From JAWKIJ01 sp041394325 (GTDB lineage: Bacteria; Actinomycetota; Acidimicrobiia; Acidimicrobiales; Microtrichaceae): 64,000 nucleotides of DNA. Shown one piece after another: positions 44,289 through 52,908 of the stretch (position 1 is its first letter; each line of letters starts with the position of its first letter). Location of the stretch: assembly GCA_041394325.1 (NCBI GenBank), contig JAWKIJ010000001.1:124001-188000 (forward strand). The letters run 5' to 3'. The notes under the pieces were generated by a model. It did not search any database and was not told the origin of the DNA. It worked only from the letters and a program-made list of their open reading frames with translations. A program made the position numbers and the translations under genes.

Positions 44289-45516
44289 GATTTGGCGACA
44301 CGATTCGGACCGCGTTCGACTCGATCCGCGCGCACCGGCTCCGCTCGGCGCTCACCATGTTGGGGATCCTCATCGGCATCAGCGCCGTCGTGCTGACGGT
44401 GGGCCTCGGCGCCGGTGCACGGGCGAAGGTCCGGGCCCGGATCGACGAGTTGGGGACCAACGTCCTGGTCGTGTCCCCGGGAAGCTCGACGGACAGCTCG
44501 GGTTCGCGTGGAGGTTTCGGCACCGCGCCGACGCTCACCACCTCCGATGCCGAAGCGCTGTCGTCGCGCTCGGTCGCACCCGACGTCGCCGCGGTCGCTC
44601 CGGTCTCGTCGACCTCGGTGGAGCTGACCGCCGGCACCGAGAACTGGACGACCACACTCACCGGCACCACCGCTTCGTGGCGTCGGGTGCGTTCACGCGA
44701 CATCGACACCGGTCGCTTCCTCACCGCCACCGACCAACGCGACGCGCGGCGGTGGTCGTCCTCGGATCGGACACCGCGGAACAGCTGTTCTCCGGAACGA
44801 ACGCGATCGGCCGCGACGTGGTCTACCAGGGCACGACCCTCGAGGTCGTCGGGGTCCTCGAGGAACTGTCGTCGAGTGAGCAGACCTCCGCGAACGACGT
44901 GGCGATCGTCCCGCTGAGCACCTACCAGCAGCGCCTCGTCGGCGGCATCGACCGAAAGTCGGTCAGCCAGATCGTCGTCAAGGCCACCGGTGCGGACACC
45001 TTGTCCGCCGCCTACCAGGAGACCGAGGCGACCCTCGCGGCGCTGCACGGCACGACCGCCACGTCGGAGGCGGACTTCTCGATCGCGACACAGGAGTCGA
45101 TCCTCACCGCCGCCTCGTCGGTGGACGACACGATGACGATGATGTTGGGGGGGATCGCCGTGATCTCCCTGCTGGTCGGCGGGATCGGCGTGATGAACAT
45201 CATGTTGGTCTCGGTCAGCGAGCGCGTCCGTGAGATCGGATTGCGCAAGGCGCTCGGGGGCCGACCTCGTTCGATCCGCCGCCAGTTCCTGGCGGAGGCC
45301 GCGATGTTGGGGGCCGCCGGAGGAGCGCTCGGCCTGCTCGCCGGGGTCGGCGGAGCGATCGTCGCACCCCACGTCGCCGATGTGCAGGTCGAGTTGTCCG
45401 TGTGGGTCGCGTTCGGCGCCATGGCGATGGCCATGGCCGTCGGCGTGCTGTTCGGCGTCTTCCCCGCTTCGCGGGCAGCACGTCTGGCCCCGATCAACGC
45501 GCTGAGGAGCGAGTAG
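44285..45516 (+). pseudogene. MacB-type ABC permease, one frame break
   Basis: About 410 residues when repaired. The N-terminal helix SALTMLGILIGISAVVLTVG is the MacB/FtsX hallmark, followed by a periplasmic-type MacB_PCD domain. Near 44740 the frame shifts; restoring one base gives RDRAAVVVLGSDTAEQLF. The C-terminal half has three helices with MLGGIAVISLLVGGIGVMNI, MLVSVSERVREIGLRKALGG and the closing FGVFPASRAARLAPINALR. It works with the ATPase gene it overlaps. The TAG stop overlaps the GTG of the second adaptor gene by one base. Confidence 0.85.
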
Positions 45517-46898
45517 TGACCATCGAGACCCAACACGACACCGTCGACGTACGCCGCCGGATCGAGGAGTTGTTCGGCGCCGAGCGGCGCCCGCGACGGC
45601 GCATGCGTCGGCTGGTCGCCGGTGCGACGGTGGTGGCGCTGATCGGTGTGGGAAGCGGTGTGGCCGCCGCACGGGCGGGTTCGGACCCCGCCAAGCGCTA
45701 CCGGACCGCGACCGCGAACGTCGGGGACGTGGCAGCCCGTTGGTCGGGCGTGGCCAGCATCGAGCCGGTCTCGGGTGCCGCCGTGGCGTTCCCCACGAGC
45801 GGGACCGTGGCCACCGTGGCGGTCGCGGTCGGCGGCACCGTCGCGGTGGGCGACACGCTCGCGACGCTCGACAGCGTCACGCTCCTCGCCGCCGTGCACG
45901 AGAGCGAGGCCGCGCTGGCCCAGGCCGAACTCACCTTGAGCCGTGCACTCGAGAGCTCATCCACCACCACCACGACCACGACGACGAAGCCGGCCACGAC
46001 CGCGGCTCAGGGAAGTGCCGGGAACACCGGGAACGGCTCGGGCACCGGCGCCGACGACGATGCCACCCGGCCCTCGACCGGGACGGCGGCCGGAACCACA
46101 CCTGCCGCATCGGCGACGTCCACGCCCTCGGCGGAGGACCTGGTCGCCGACCAGCGGGCGGTCGACCTCGCCGCGGCGGAGGTGGCCGTCGCCATGCAGT
46201 CGCTCGCCCAGGCGAACATCGTCGCCCCGATCAATGGGACGGTGGTCTCGGTAGGTATCGCCGTCGGCGACACGGTCACCGCGGGTAGTTCGACCCAGGT
46301 GATCACCATCGAGGGCAGTGGAGGGTTCGAGGCGACGACGGTGGTCCCCCTGACCGACATCGCGAAGGTCAGGGTGGGCGATGCAGCCGAGGTCACCCCC
46401 GACGGCTCGAGGCGGTCCCTCCACGGTGAGGTCGTCGGTGTCGCCGCGACACCCAACCCCTCGTCGGGCTCATCCGCGGGCTCCGGCTTCCGGGTGACGA
46501 TCGGTTTCGCAGAGCCCGACGCCGACATCCTCCGCAACGGAGCGACCGCCTCGTTGACGATCACCACCGGCGCGGCGACGAGAGCGTTGAGCGTCCCGAC
46601 CTCAGCGGTCACCACCCGCGGTGAACGGCACACCGTCACGGTGCTCCGATCCGACGGCACGACCGACGACGTCACCGTGGGCGTCGGCGTCGTCGGCACC
46701 AGCCGCACCCAGATCACCCGCGGCGTCTCGGCCGGCGACCGCGTGGTGCTCGCCGATCTCGACGCGGCGCTGCCGAGCGCGGCCACCCAGACCAACACCA
46801 CGTCGGGCGCCGGTTCGGGCAGGGGTTCCAACAACGGAGGACCCGGCGGTGGCTTCTCCACACCACCTGGGTTCGGAGGTCGGGGACCCGGTCGCTGA
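45516..46898 (+). CDS. Second HlyD/MacA-like efflux adaptor
   Basis: 460 residues from a GTG sharing a base with the permease stop. One membrane helix (VAGATVVALIGVGSGVAAA), then a first lipoyl half (AFPTSGTVATVAVAVGGTVA), a short hairpin interrupted by an 80-residue Thr/Ser/Gly-rich insert beginning STTTTTTTT, a second lipoyl half (ANIVAPINGTVVSVGIAVGD), a beta-barrel (EATTVVPLTDIAKVRVGDAAEV) and membrane-proximal domain (RALSVPTSAVTTRGERHTV). The C-terminus is Gly/Pro-rich. Two different adaptors flanking one MacB permease is unusual, and it has no alpha-hairpin long enough to reach a TolC. A strong hairpin follows about 100 bp downstream. Confidence 0.85.
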   Translation: MTIETQHDTVDVRRRIEELFGAERRPRRRMRRLVAGATVVALIGVGSGVAAARAGSDPAKRYRTATANVGDVAARWSGVASIEPVSGAAVAFPTSGTVATVAVAVGGTVAVGDTLATLDSVTLLAAVHESEAALAQAELTLSRALESSSTTTTTTTTKPATTAAQGSAGNTGNGSGTGADDDATRPSTGTAAGTTPAASATSTPSAEDLVADQRAVDLAAAEVAVAMQSLAQANIVAPINGTVVSVGIAVGDTVTAGSSTQVITIEGSGGFEATTVVPLTDIAKVRVGDAAEVTPDGSRRSLHGEVVGVAATPNPSSGSSAGSGFRVTIGFAEPDADILRNGATASLTITTGAATRALSVPTSAVTTRGERHTVTVLRSDGTTDDVTVGVGVVGTSRTQITRGVSAGDRVVLADLDAALPSAATQTNTTSGAGSGRGSNNGGPGGGFSTPPGFGGRGPGR

Positions 46899-47000
46899 GC
46901 GCCGAACTCGTCCCGACAGGAGAAGCGTTCCGACGGAGCGCCGCGGCCCTGGCGGCGCCGTCGGCCCGTCCTCAGCCCGACGCCCGGACACGGGCTCTCG

Positions 47001-47030
47001 GGTGGAGGTGGTGCTGGCACCACCTCCACC
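47001..47030. terminator. 14-bp perfect hairpin between the two exporter units
   Basis: GGTGGAGGTGGTGC, TG, then its exact complement. It lies 103 bp after the second adaptor and about 50 bp before the next ABC gene. There is no T tract. Likely an intrinsic terminator or processing hairpin separating the two transport modules. Confidence 0.55.
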
Positions 47031-47082
47031 GGGGAGTAGGACACCCTTGTCATCACACACGCCATCGGATTGTGTAGTGCGA

Positions 47083-47805
47083 GTGAGGGCCGAGGAGTCG
47101 ACGACGGAGCACCACCCCGTGCTGATCGTCACCGGGGCAAGGAAGACCTTCGAGGCGGAGACCGCCCCCGTTCGCGCCCTGCGTGGCGTCGACCTCGAGG
47201 TCGCGCGCTCCGAGTTCGTGGCGATCACCGGCCCCTCCGGATGCGGCAAGTCGACCCTCCTGAACGCCATCGCCGGCCTGGACCGGCTCGATGAGGGCAC
47301 CGTCGAGATCGACGGAACCCGCGTCGACGGGCGCGACGAGACCTGGCTCGCACGGTTTCGCCCGCACCACATCGGGATCGTCTTCCAGTTCTTCAACCTG
47401 TTCGACGGGGTGAGCGCGACCGAGAACATCGTCCTGCCCGCGATCCTCGGCGGGATGAAGCGCAGGGCCGCCGTCTCACGGGCCCTCGAGCTGCTCGACC
47501 TGCTCGGCTTGTCCGACCGGCGCGAGCAGATTCCTTCGATGCTGTCGGGCGGCCAACGCCAGCGCCTCGCCATCGCCCGCGCCCTGGTCAACTCACCGAT
47601 GTTGCTATTGGCCGACGAACCCACCGGAGCTCTGGACAGCGAGGGTGGGCTGGAGATCCTGGAGTTGTTCCGCCGCCTCCACACCGAGGGACAGACGGTG
47701 ATCGTGGTGACCCACTCGCCCGAGGTGGCCGCAGGTGCCGACCGCATCGTCACGATGCGCGACGGCCGCCTGATCCAAACCTCCGACCCTGCCATGACTG
47801 CATGA
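47083..47805 (+). CDS. ABC transporter ATP-binding protein (second exporter)
   Basis: 240 residues from a GTG (a later GTG at 47119 is possible). Walker A GPSGCGKSTLLNAIAG, Q-loop IVFQFFNLFDGVSA, ABC signature MLSGGQRQRLAIARAL, Walker B MLLLADEPTGALD, H-loop VIVVTHSPEVA. It is of the MacB/FtsE class and pairs with the FtsX-type permease it overlaps by 4 bp. Because a hairpin separates it from the upstream MacB unit, it may be a separate transcript. Substrate unknown. Confidence 0.93.
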   Translation: MRAEESTTEHHPVLIVTGARKTFEAETAPVRALRGVDLEVARSEFVAITGPSGCGKSTLLNAIAGLDRLDEGTVEIDGTRVDGRDETWLARFRPHHIGIVFQFFNLFDGVSATENIVLPAILGGMKRRAAVSRALELLDLLGLSDRREQIPSMLSGGQRQRLAIARALVNSPMLLLADEPTGALDSEGGLEILELFRRLHTEGQTVIVVTHSPEVAAGADRIVTMRDGRLIQTSDPAMTA

Positions 47806-50241
47806 TCGTCGTCCTCGCCTGGCTGCGGCTGACACTTCGTCGACGCTGGACGTCGCTACTACTCCTGACGCTCCTCATCGGAGTCGCCGGTGGCGTCGTG
47901 ATCAGCTCCGCCGCGGGGGCACGACGTGGGATCACGGCGATGGACAGGCTGCTGGACCACGTTCGTGACCCCATCGACGCCGTGGTCCTGCCGAACCAGC
48001 CCGGGTTCGATTGGTCGGCCTTCGACCGGCTGCCGTACGTGAGCGGACGAAGCGGATTCATCCTCTCCAGCGCGGCGCCGGCGATCGGAGGGAAGGCGGG
48101 CGCCGCGAGCATCGACTTCCAACACGACGACGACCGGTTCCTCACCGACATCGACCGACCGGTCGTGATCCGCGGCCGCGTCTTCGACCAGCGTGCGATC
48201 GAGGCGGTCGTCAGCCAGGAGTTCGTCGACCACTACGGACTCGACGTGGGCAGCACGATCCCGTTACGGCTGCCGTCGAAGGCCCAGGCCCGCGCCGACG
48301 CCACTGAATCCTCCTCCTACGTGGACCTAAAGGGCCCTGAGCTGAAGGTCCCGATCGTCGGCGTCGTCAAGAGCTCGTGGCTGGATTCGGGGCCCATACC
48401 ACAAGGTGGTGTCGTGCTCTCGCGGGCGCTCGTCGCGAAGTACCCCGACCTGTTGGGACCGGGCCAGGAGGGGTACGTCAACTCCCTCTTCAGCCTCCGG
48501 CACGGCGAGGCGGACCTCCCGCGGCTGCGCGAGGACCTCCAACGGATCTCGGGGCGCGGCGACATCGACGTCTGGAATGAACATGACCAGTACCGCGCCT
48601 ACGCCCACTCGATGCTCTTCGAGGGACGATCACTGCAAGTGCTTGCGATGGCCGCACTGCTGGCGGCGACATTCCTCGTCGGGCAGGCCATCGCGTTTCG
48701 CGTCCGCCGAGGCCTCCGAGCTCCGGGCCGCGTCCGCACTCGGGATGACTCCTCGAACGGCCATAGCCTCGGCGTGCCTGCCGCTGGGTCTGGCAGGCAC
48801 GGTGGGCGCCTTGCTCGCGGCGGCCGGGAGTGTCGTGGCGTCGCAGTGGTTCCCGTTGGGTTCGGCCCGCCAGGTCGAACCCACACCGGGCATGGCGGTC
48901 AACTGGCTCTACCTTGTCGCCGGTGCCGTCATGACGACGGGCTTCACCGTTTTGGTGGCCGCGGTCAGCTCGACCTCGACGATGAGGGGCAGAGGGGCGG
49001 CCGGGGCGCCGAGACGCTCGGTGATCGTCACCCGCCTGAGCGACTGGGGGCTCCCGGTCCCTCTGGTGACGGGTGCGCGCTTCGCACTCGAACGTGGTCG
49101 TGGCGCGAACGCCCTTCCGGTTCGGCCGGCACTTGTCGGAGCGGTCGTCGGCGTGCTCGGTGTCGGCTCGGTCCTGGTGTTCTCCCATGGCATCCACCAC
49201 GCCGTCGACGACCCCGAACTGTGGGGCCAGACCTACCAGCTCTTCGCCTTCACCGGACAGGGCGGCAACGACTTCGTCCCGCCCGAAGCCGTCAACCGAC
49301 CGATCTCAGCGTTGAAGGGGATCACCGGCGTCGACGACGGACGTGTCGCAGCCGCCAGCCTTAGAGGCGGCGGGGCCTCGGCCGAACTGTGGAGCTACCA
49401 GGCTGGGCGAAAGGCCCTCCCGGTCACGCTCCTCTCCGGGCGGATGCCAGAGTCCCGCACGGAGGTTGCGCTCGCGCCCGACACGATGAAGGCCTTCACC
49501 ACCTCCGTCGGCAAGTCGATCACGGTGACCGCCGACAAGGGTGAGGCGACCCTCGACGTCGTCGGTGAGGCGTTCGTTCCGCACGGCCCGCACAACGACT
49601 TCTCCTCCGGTGGTTGGGTGACCGACGACGGTTACGACGCCTTGTTCAATTCCTTCAAGTTCCGAATCCAGTTCTATTCGGTCGACCCGACGCTGCTGGG
49701 CACCGGTGCGCACGCGGCCAGTGCCGTCAACGCAGCGCTGACGAAATCGAACCCGGAGCTCGCGAAGGGCGGACCAGTGGTCGGCACCCCCGAGTCGCAA
49801 CATCTCGGATATCGGGACAAGGCCGCTCAGCTCGAACGCGTCGGTGGCCTTCCGACCGCGTTGGCCGCGTTCCTGGCACTGCTCGCGATCGGCACCGTCG
49901 GTCACTCGCTTGCCACCGCGGTGCACCGTCGCCGGAAGGACATCGCGGTGCTCCGAGCGATCGGCATGACCCGTTGGCAGACAAGGGGAATCGTCGTCGC
50001 CCACGCCACCACACTGGTCGCGGTGGGGGTGATCTTCGGTATCCCCTTGGGCTTGGCGATCGGTCGCTGGTCGTGGCGGGTGGTGGCGAACTACACACCG
50101 GTGTTGTACGACCCCCCGACGGACCTGTTGAGCCTTTCGCTGATCATGCCCGCGGCGCTGGTCGTGGCGTACTTCGTTGCGTCGTGGCCGACGATCAGGG
50201 CCTCACGACTTCAGGTTGCGGCGGTCCTACGAGCCGAGTGA
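47802..50241 (+). pseudogene. Large FtsX-domain ABC permease, one frame break
   Basis: About 813 residues when repaired. N-terminal helix TSLLLLTLLIGVAGGVVIS, a large extracytoplasmic domain (residues about 50-270), then helix LAMAALLAATFLVGQAIA. Near 48690 the frame changes; one CG missing in GCGCG restores QAIARFASAEASELRAASAL, the FtsX loop preceding LGMTPRTAIASACL. A second FtsX unit follows, ending FLALLAIGTVGHSLA, VLRAIGMTRWQTRGIVVA and the helix MPAALVVAYFVASWPTIRA. The paired FtsX architecture matches actinobacterial exporters or signalling permeases of the MacB/BceB kind. It overlaps the ATPase gene by 4 bp. Confidence 0.85.
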
Positions 50242-50372
50242 GCGCGGTGCTCGCCAACCTCTTGGGCACCCGACTACCGGCCGAGCGGCAGTTCCTGCAC
50301 GCGCCGGTCCCTGCGAACACGGTGCCCGATCTCGGGTCCTTCCCAGGTTTGCTCCGCACCATGACCTCCTGG

Positions 50373-50389
50373 CACCGGCCGCGCCGGTG
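50373..50389. promoter_or_regulatory. Hairpin just upstream of the repeat-lipoprotein ribosome-binding site
   Basis: CACCGGC, loop CGC, GCCGGTG, ending 7-8 bases before AAAGGAG. It may be an attenuator or may lower read-through from the exporter. Only the symmetry is seen. Confidence 0.3.
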
Positions 50390-50404
50390 AACCCGAAAGG
50401 AGAC

Positions 50405-51163
50405 ATGATGAGCAACACCCAACCCCCCGGGTCACGCAGACGACGACATGGGCGGGCGCTGATCGGCGCCGCGGCCCTGGCACTCGTGCCGCTGAGCCTG
50501 CCCGCGTGCGGCAGCAACGTCACGGCCTCCACCACCCAGGGAAGCACCGCCTCGAAGGGGGCGAACAGCTCCTCCGGTAACAGCAGTTCGGAAAGCGGCG
50601 CGTCCGCTGCCGACATGAAGGCGTACGCGGACTGCCTGGCCAAGAACGGCGTGACCATGCCCGCCCGGCCCACACTCGGGAGACTCCGACGCTCAGTCCG
50701 GCGGATCGTCCTCGGGCAACGGTGACTCGAGCAGCGGTGCCGACGCGACGCCGGGCTCGATGCCGGACCAGGCGACGATGCAGGCGGCACGGAAGGCCTG
50801 CGCCGACCTCGCCCCCAAGGGCGGCCCTGGTGGTCCCGACGGCGCCGGTGGCCCTGGCGGCGCCGAGATGCAGGCGTACCGTGAATGCCTCACCAACAAC
50901 GGCGTCACCATGCCGGAGCGGGGTGAAGGTGGTACGCCACGAGCCCCGGCGCCGCACCGGATCGGGCGAACGGCGAAGCGAATGGGCAAGCGGGTGGAAC
51001 CGGAGCCGATGCAGGACCGCCGGCCGGCGGCACACCCTTCGGTCTCGACACGAGCGACCCCACCGTCAAAGCGGCCGTGGCCGCATGCGCGGACCTCGCT
51101 CCCCAGCGCGGGCCGGGTGGTCAGAACCGGGCTGCCCCCAGCACCACCGTCACCGCCTCTTGA
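50405..51163 (+). pseudogene. Lipoprotein with duplicated Cys motifs (CLxxNGVTMP / ACADLAP), two frame breaks
   Basis: About 250 residues when repaired. It starts MMSNTQ after AAGGAG; signal peptide and lipobox LPAC at about residue 35, then a Ser/Gly linker. The body has two copies of a module: a helix with YADCLAKNGVTMP followed by ARKACADLAPKGGPGG, then YRECLTNNGVTMP and VAACADLAPQRGPGG. Frames change near 50680 and near 50970. As I recall, proteins with a C(L/M)xxNGV motif occur next to MacA/MacB-type genes in many actinobacteria, but no function is established. Its place at the end of the export locus suggests an extracytoplasmic partner or substrate of the transporters. Confidence 0.6.
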
Positions 51164-51207
51164 GGCGCACCGAGAGCCCGGATCACTGCCCAGAGGTAAT
51201 CGGGAGG

Positions 51208-51381
51208 TCAGGGTCCGGCTCGGGGTGGGCCGGCTCGTTGTGGATCGGTTGGTAGTCGGCCGTGTTGTTGGCCGGTGAGGGTGTGGCCGTGTGGTGTGGT
51301 GATGGTGGTCCGGCCGTGGGTGTCGATGGTGGCGCCCCAGCCGTGTCGGTGGATGACTCCGTGGTGGTGTCGGAAGAACAG
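51208..51381 (-). pseudogene. C-terminal remnant of an HNH endonuclease / 13E12-type protein
   Basis: The minus strand reads FRHHHGVIHRHGWGATIDTH, then TTITTPHGHTLTG, the end of the DUF222-HNH (13E12 repeat) family that is abundant in actinobacteria. The CxxHH core Cys is Phe here or lies beyond the cut. The reading frame runs into the left inverted repeat of the IS3 element at 51382, so the rest of the gene is missing. Stop at 51208. Confidence 0.6.
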
Positions 51382-51436
51382 TGAACCGCCGCTGGGTTGA
51401 TTGGAGGCTCCTGACCTTGGAAACGAGGATGGAGTC

Positions 51437-51776
51437 ATGCCACATGAGATGTCGCCTGGGAAGCCGAGCGCGTCAGTACAGCGAGGCGGAGAAGGAGCGG
51501 GCCGTGCGTGCGGTCCGCCAGTTGCGGAGGGAGTTGGGGACCGATCACGGCACGGTGAAGCGTGTCGCGGACCAGCTCGGTGTCGGGGTTGAGTCGCTGC
51601 GCGGCTGGGTGCGTCAGGCCGAGATCGATGACGGCGCGAAGCCTGGGGTGACTTCGGCGGACGCGGCTCGGGTCAAGGAGCTTGAGCAGGAGGTGCGGGA
51701 GCTGCGCCGTGCGAACGCGATCTTGAAGTCGGCGTCGGCCTTCTTCGCGGCGGAGCTCGACCGCCCATCGAAGTGA
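51437..51776 (+). CDS. IS3-family transposase OrfA (one frame break)
   Basis: About 113 residues. The true start is probably ATG 51437 (MPHEMSPGKPSA); one CG missing from GCGCG near 51472 then joins it to RQYSEAEKERAVRAVRQL. A HTH (TVKRVADQLGVGVESLRGWV) binds the element ends, and a leucine-zipper-like coiled coil (VKELEQEVRELRRANAILK) ends SASAFFAAELDRPSK. The stop overlaps the GTG of orfB. Normally OrfA and OrfB are also fused by -1 frameshifting; no clear slippery A-run is seen here. Confidence 0.8.
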
Positions 51777-52694
51777 TGGTCGACTACATCGACCGGCATC
51801 GTGACGAGTTCGGAGTCGAGCCCATCTGCAGAACACTGCAGGTGGCTCCGAGCACGTACTACGCGGCGAAGCGACGCCAGGTCGCCCCGTCGGTGAGGGC
51901 CACGCGGGACGCGGTGATGATGCAGGTCCTGATGGTGCTGTGGGTCGCGAACCGCAAGGTCTACGGGGCCCACAAGCTGTGGTTGGCGGCGCGGCGGGCG
52001 GGCCACGACATTGGGCGGGACCAGACCGCCCGGCTGATGCGCCAGCTCGGGATCGAGGGTGTCAGCCGGCAGCGTCGCAAGGTGTTCACCACCCGCTCCG
52101 ATCCCGACGCGGTGCGGGCACCGGACCTCGTGTGTCGGCTGTTCCGAGCGGAGCGGCCTGATGCGTTGTGGGTGACCGACCTCACCTACGTGCCGACCCG
52201 CTCGGGCATGGCCTATGTGTGCTTCATCGTCGACGCGTTCAGCCGGCGGATCGTGGGGTGGCGGGTCGCGTCGCACATGAAGACATCGATGGTCCTCGAC
52301 GCGTTGGAGATGGCCCGCCGCTCACGCGGCGCGCAGCGACTGGTCGGCTTGGTGGCACACAGCGATGCCGGCTCTCAATTCACGTCGGTGCGATTCTGTG
52401 AGCGACTCGACGAGATCGGCGCCCGCCCCTCGATCGGCACCGTCGCGGACTCCTACGACAACGCCCTCGCGGAGACGACCAACGGGCTCTACAAGGCCGA
52501 GTGCGTGTTCGGGCCCGACGCTCCGAGACCCTGGGACGACGTCGACCAGCTCGAGCTGGTCGACGCTGTCGTGGGTGCACTGGTTCAACGAGCAACGCCT
52601 CCACAGCCACTGCGGGCACGTCCCGCCCGCAGAGTCCGAAGCAGCGTTCTACGCTGCCCAACAGCCCGCCCCCGCCGGGGTTGGAAACCAATAA
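51773..52694 (+). pseudogene. IS3-family transposase OrfB (rve integrase domain), one frame break
   Basis: About 307 residues. HTH_21-like N-terminus (YGAHKLWLAARRAGHDIGRD), then the DDE catalytic domain: Asp in LWVTDLTYVPTRSG, Asp in VAHSDAGSQFTS, Glu in ALAETTNGLYKAE. Near 52570 the frame changes so that WVHWFNEQRLHSHCGHVPPAE, the family C-terminus, is read in another frame. All three catalytic residues are intact, so with the break repaired the element could be active. Confidence 0.82.
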
Positions 52695-52725
52695 CCCGAG
52701 CCTCCACCAAACCCAGGGCGGTTCA

Positions 52726-52908
52726 ATGCCCGCAACATGGGAGGCCTGCCCGGCCAACAGCACCGAATCGAACATGCGTTCATTCGGACGGCAACTCATG
52801 ACATCGAAGCCATGACCAGTGCCATTCAGGCTGGTTGCCGGGTCCCGCTACGCCGTCGCCGGTCGGCGACGAGAACCCCCGCTGCTACGCCATCTCAACG
52901 GCAAGCTC
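52726..52908. other. Short flank between IS3 element and FG-GAP/M23 gene
   Basis: 183 bp. On the minus strand it begins MSCRPNERMFDSVLLAG and runs into the right end of the IS element. It could be the N-terminal stub of the HNH-type gene whose C-terminus flanks the left end, but 25 residues are too few to decide. Confidence 0.3.

Larger units (their letters stand above)
51382..52725 (+). mobile_element. IS3-family insertion sequence, about 1.34 kb
   Basis: Left end TGAACCGCCGCTGGGTTG and right end (reverse complement) TGAACCGCCCTGGGTTTG match over about 28 bp with one gap and few changes, ending in the 5'-TG...CA-3' of the IS3 family. Inside are orfA and orfB transposase genes. The flanking bases (left ...AACAG, right ATGCC...) show no target-site duplication, so the original insertion has been rearranged or is old. 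Confidence 0.85.

Noticed and set aside
51700..51790. Programmed -1 frameshift site between orfA and orfB of the IS3 element
   Set aside because: No A-run slippery heptamer near the overlap; GTGA coupling is enough to explain OrfB translation.
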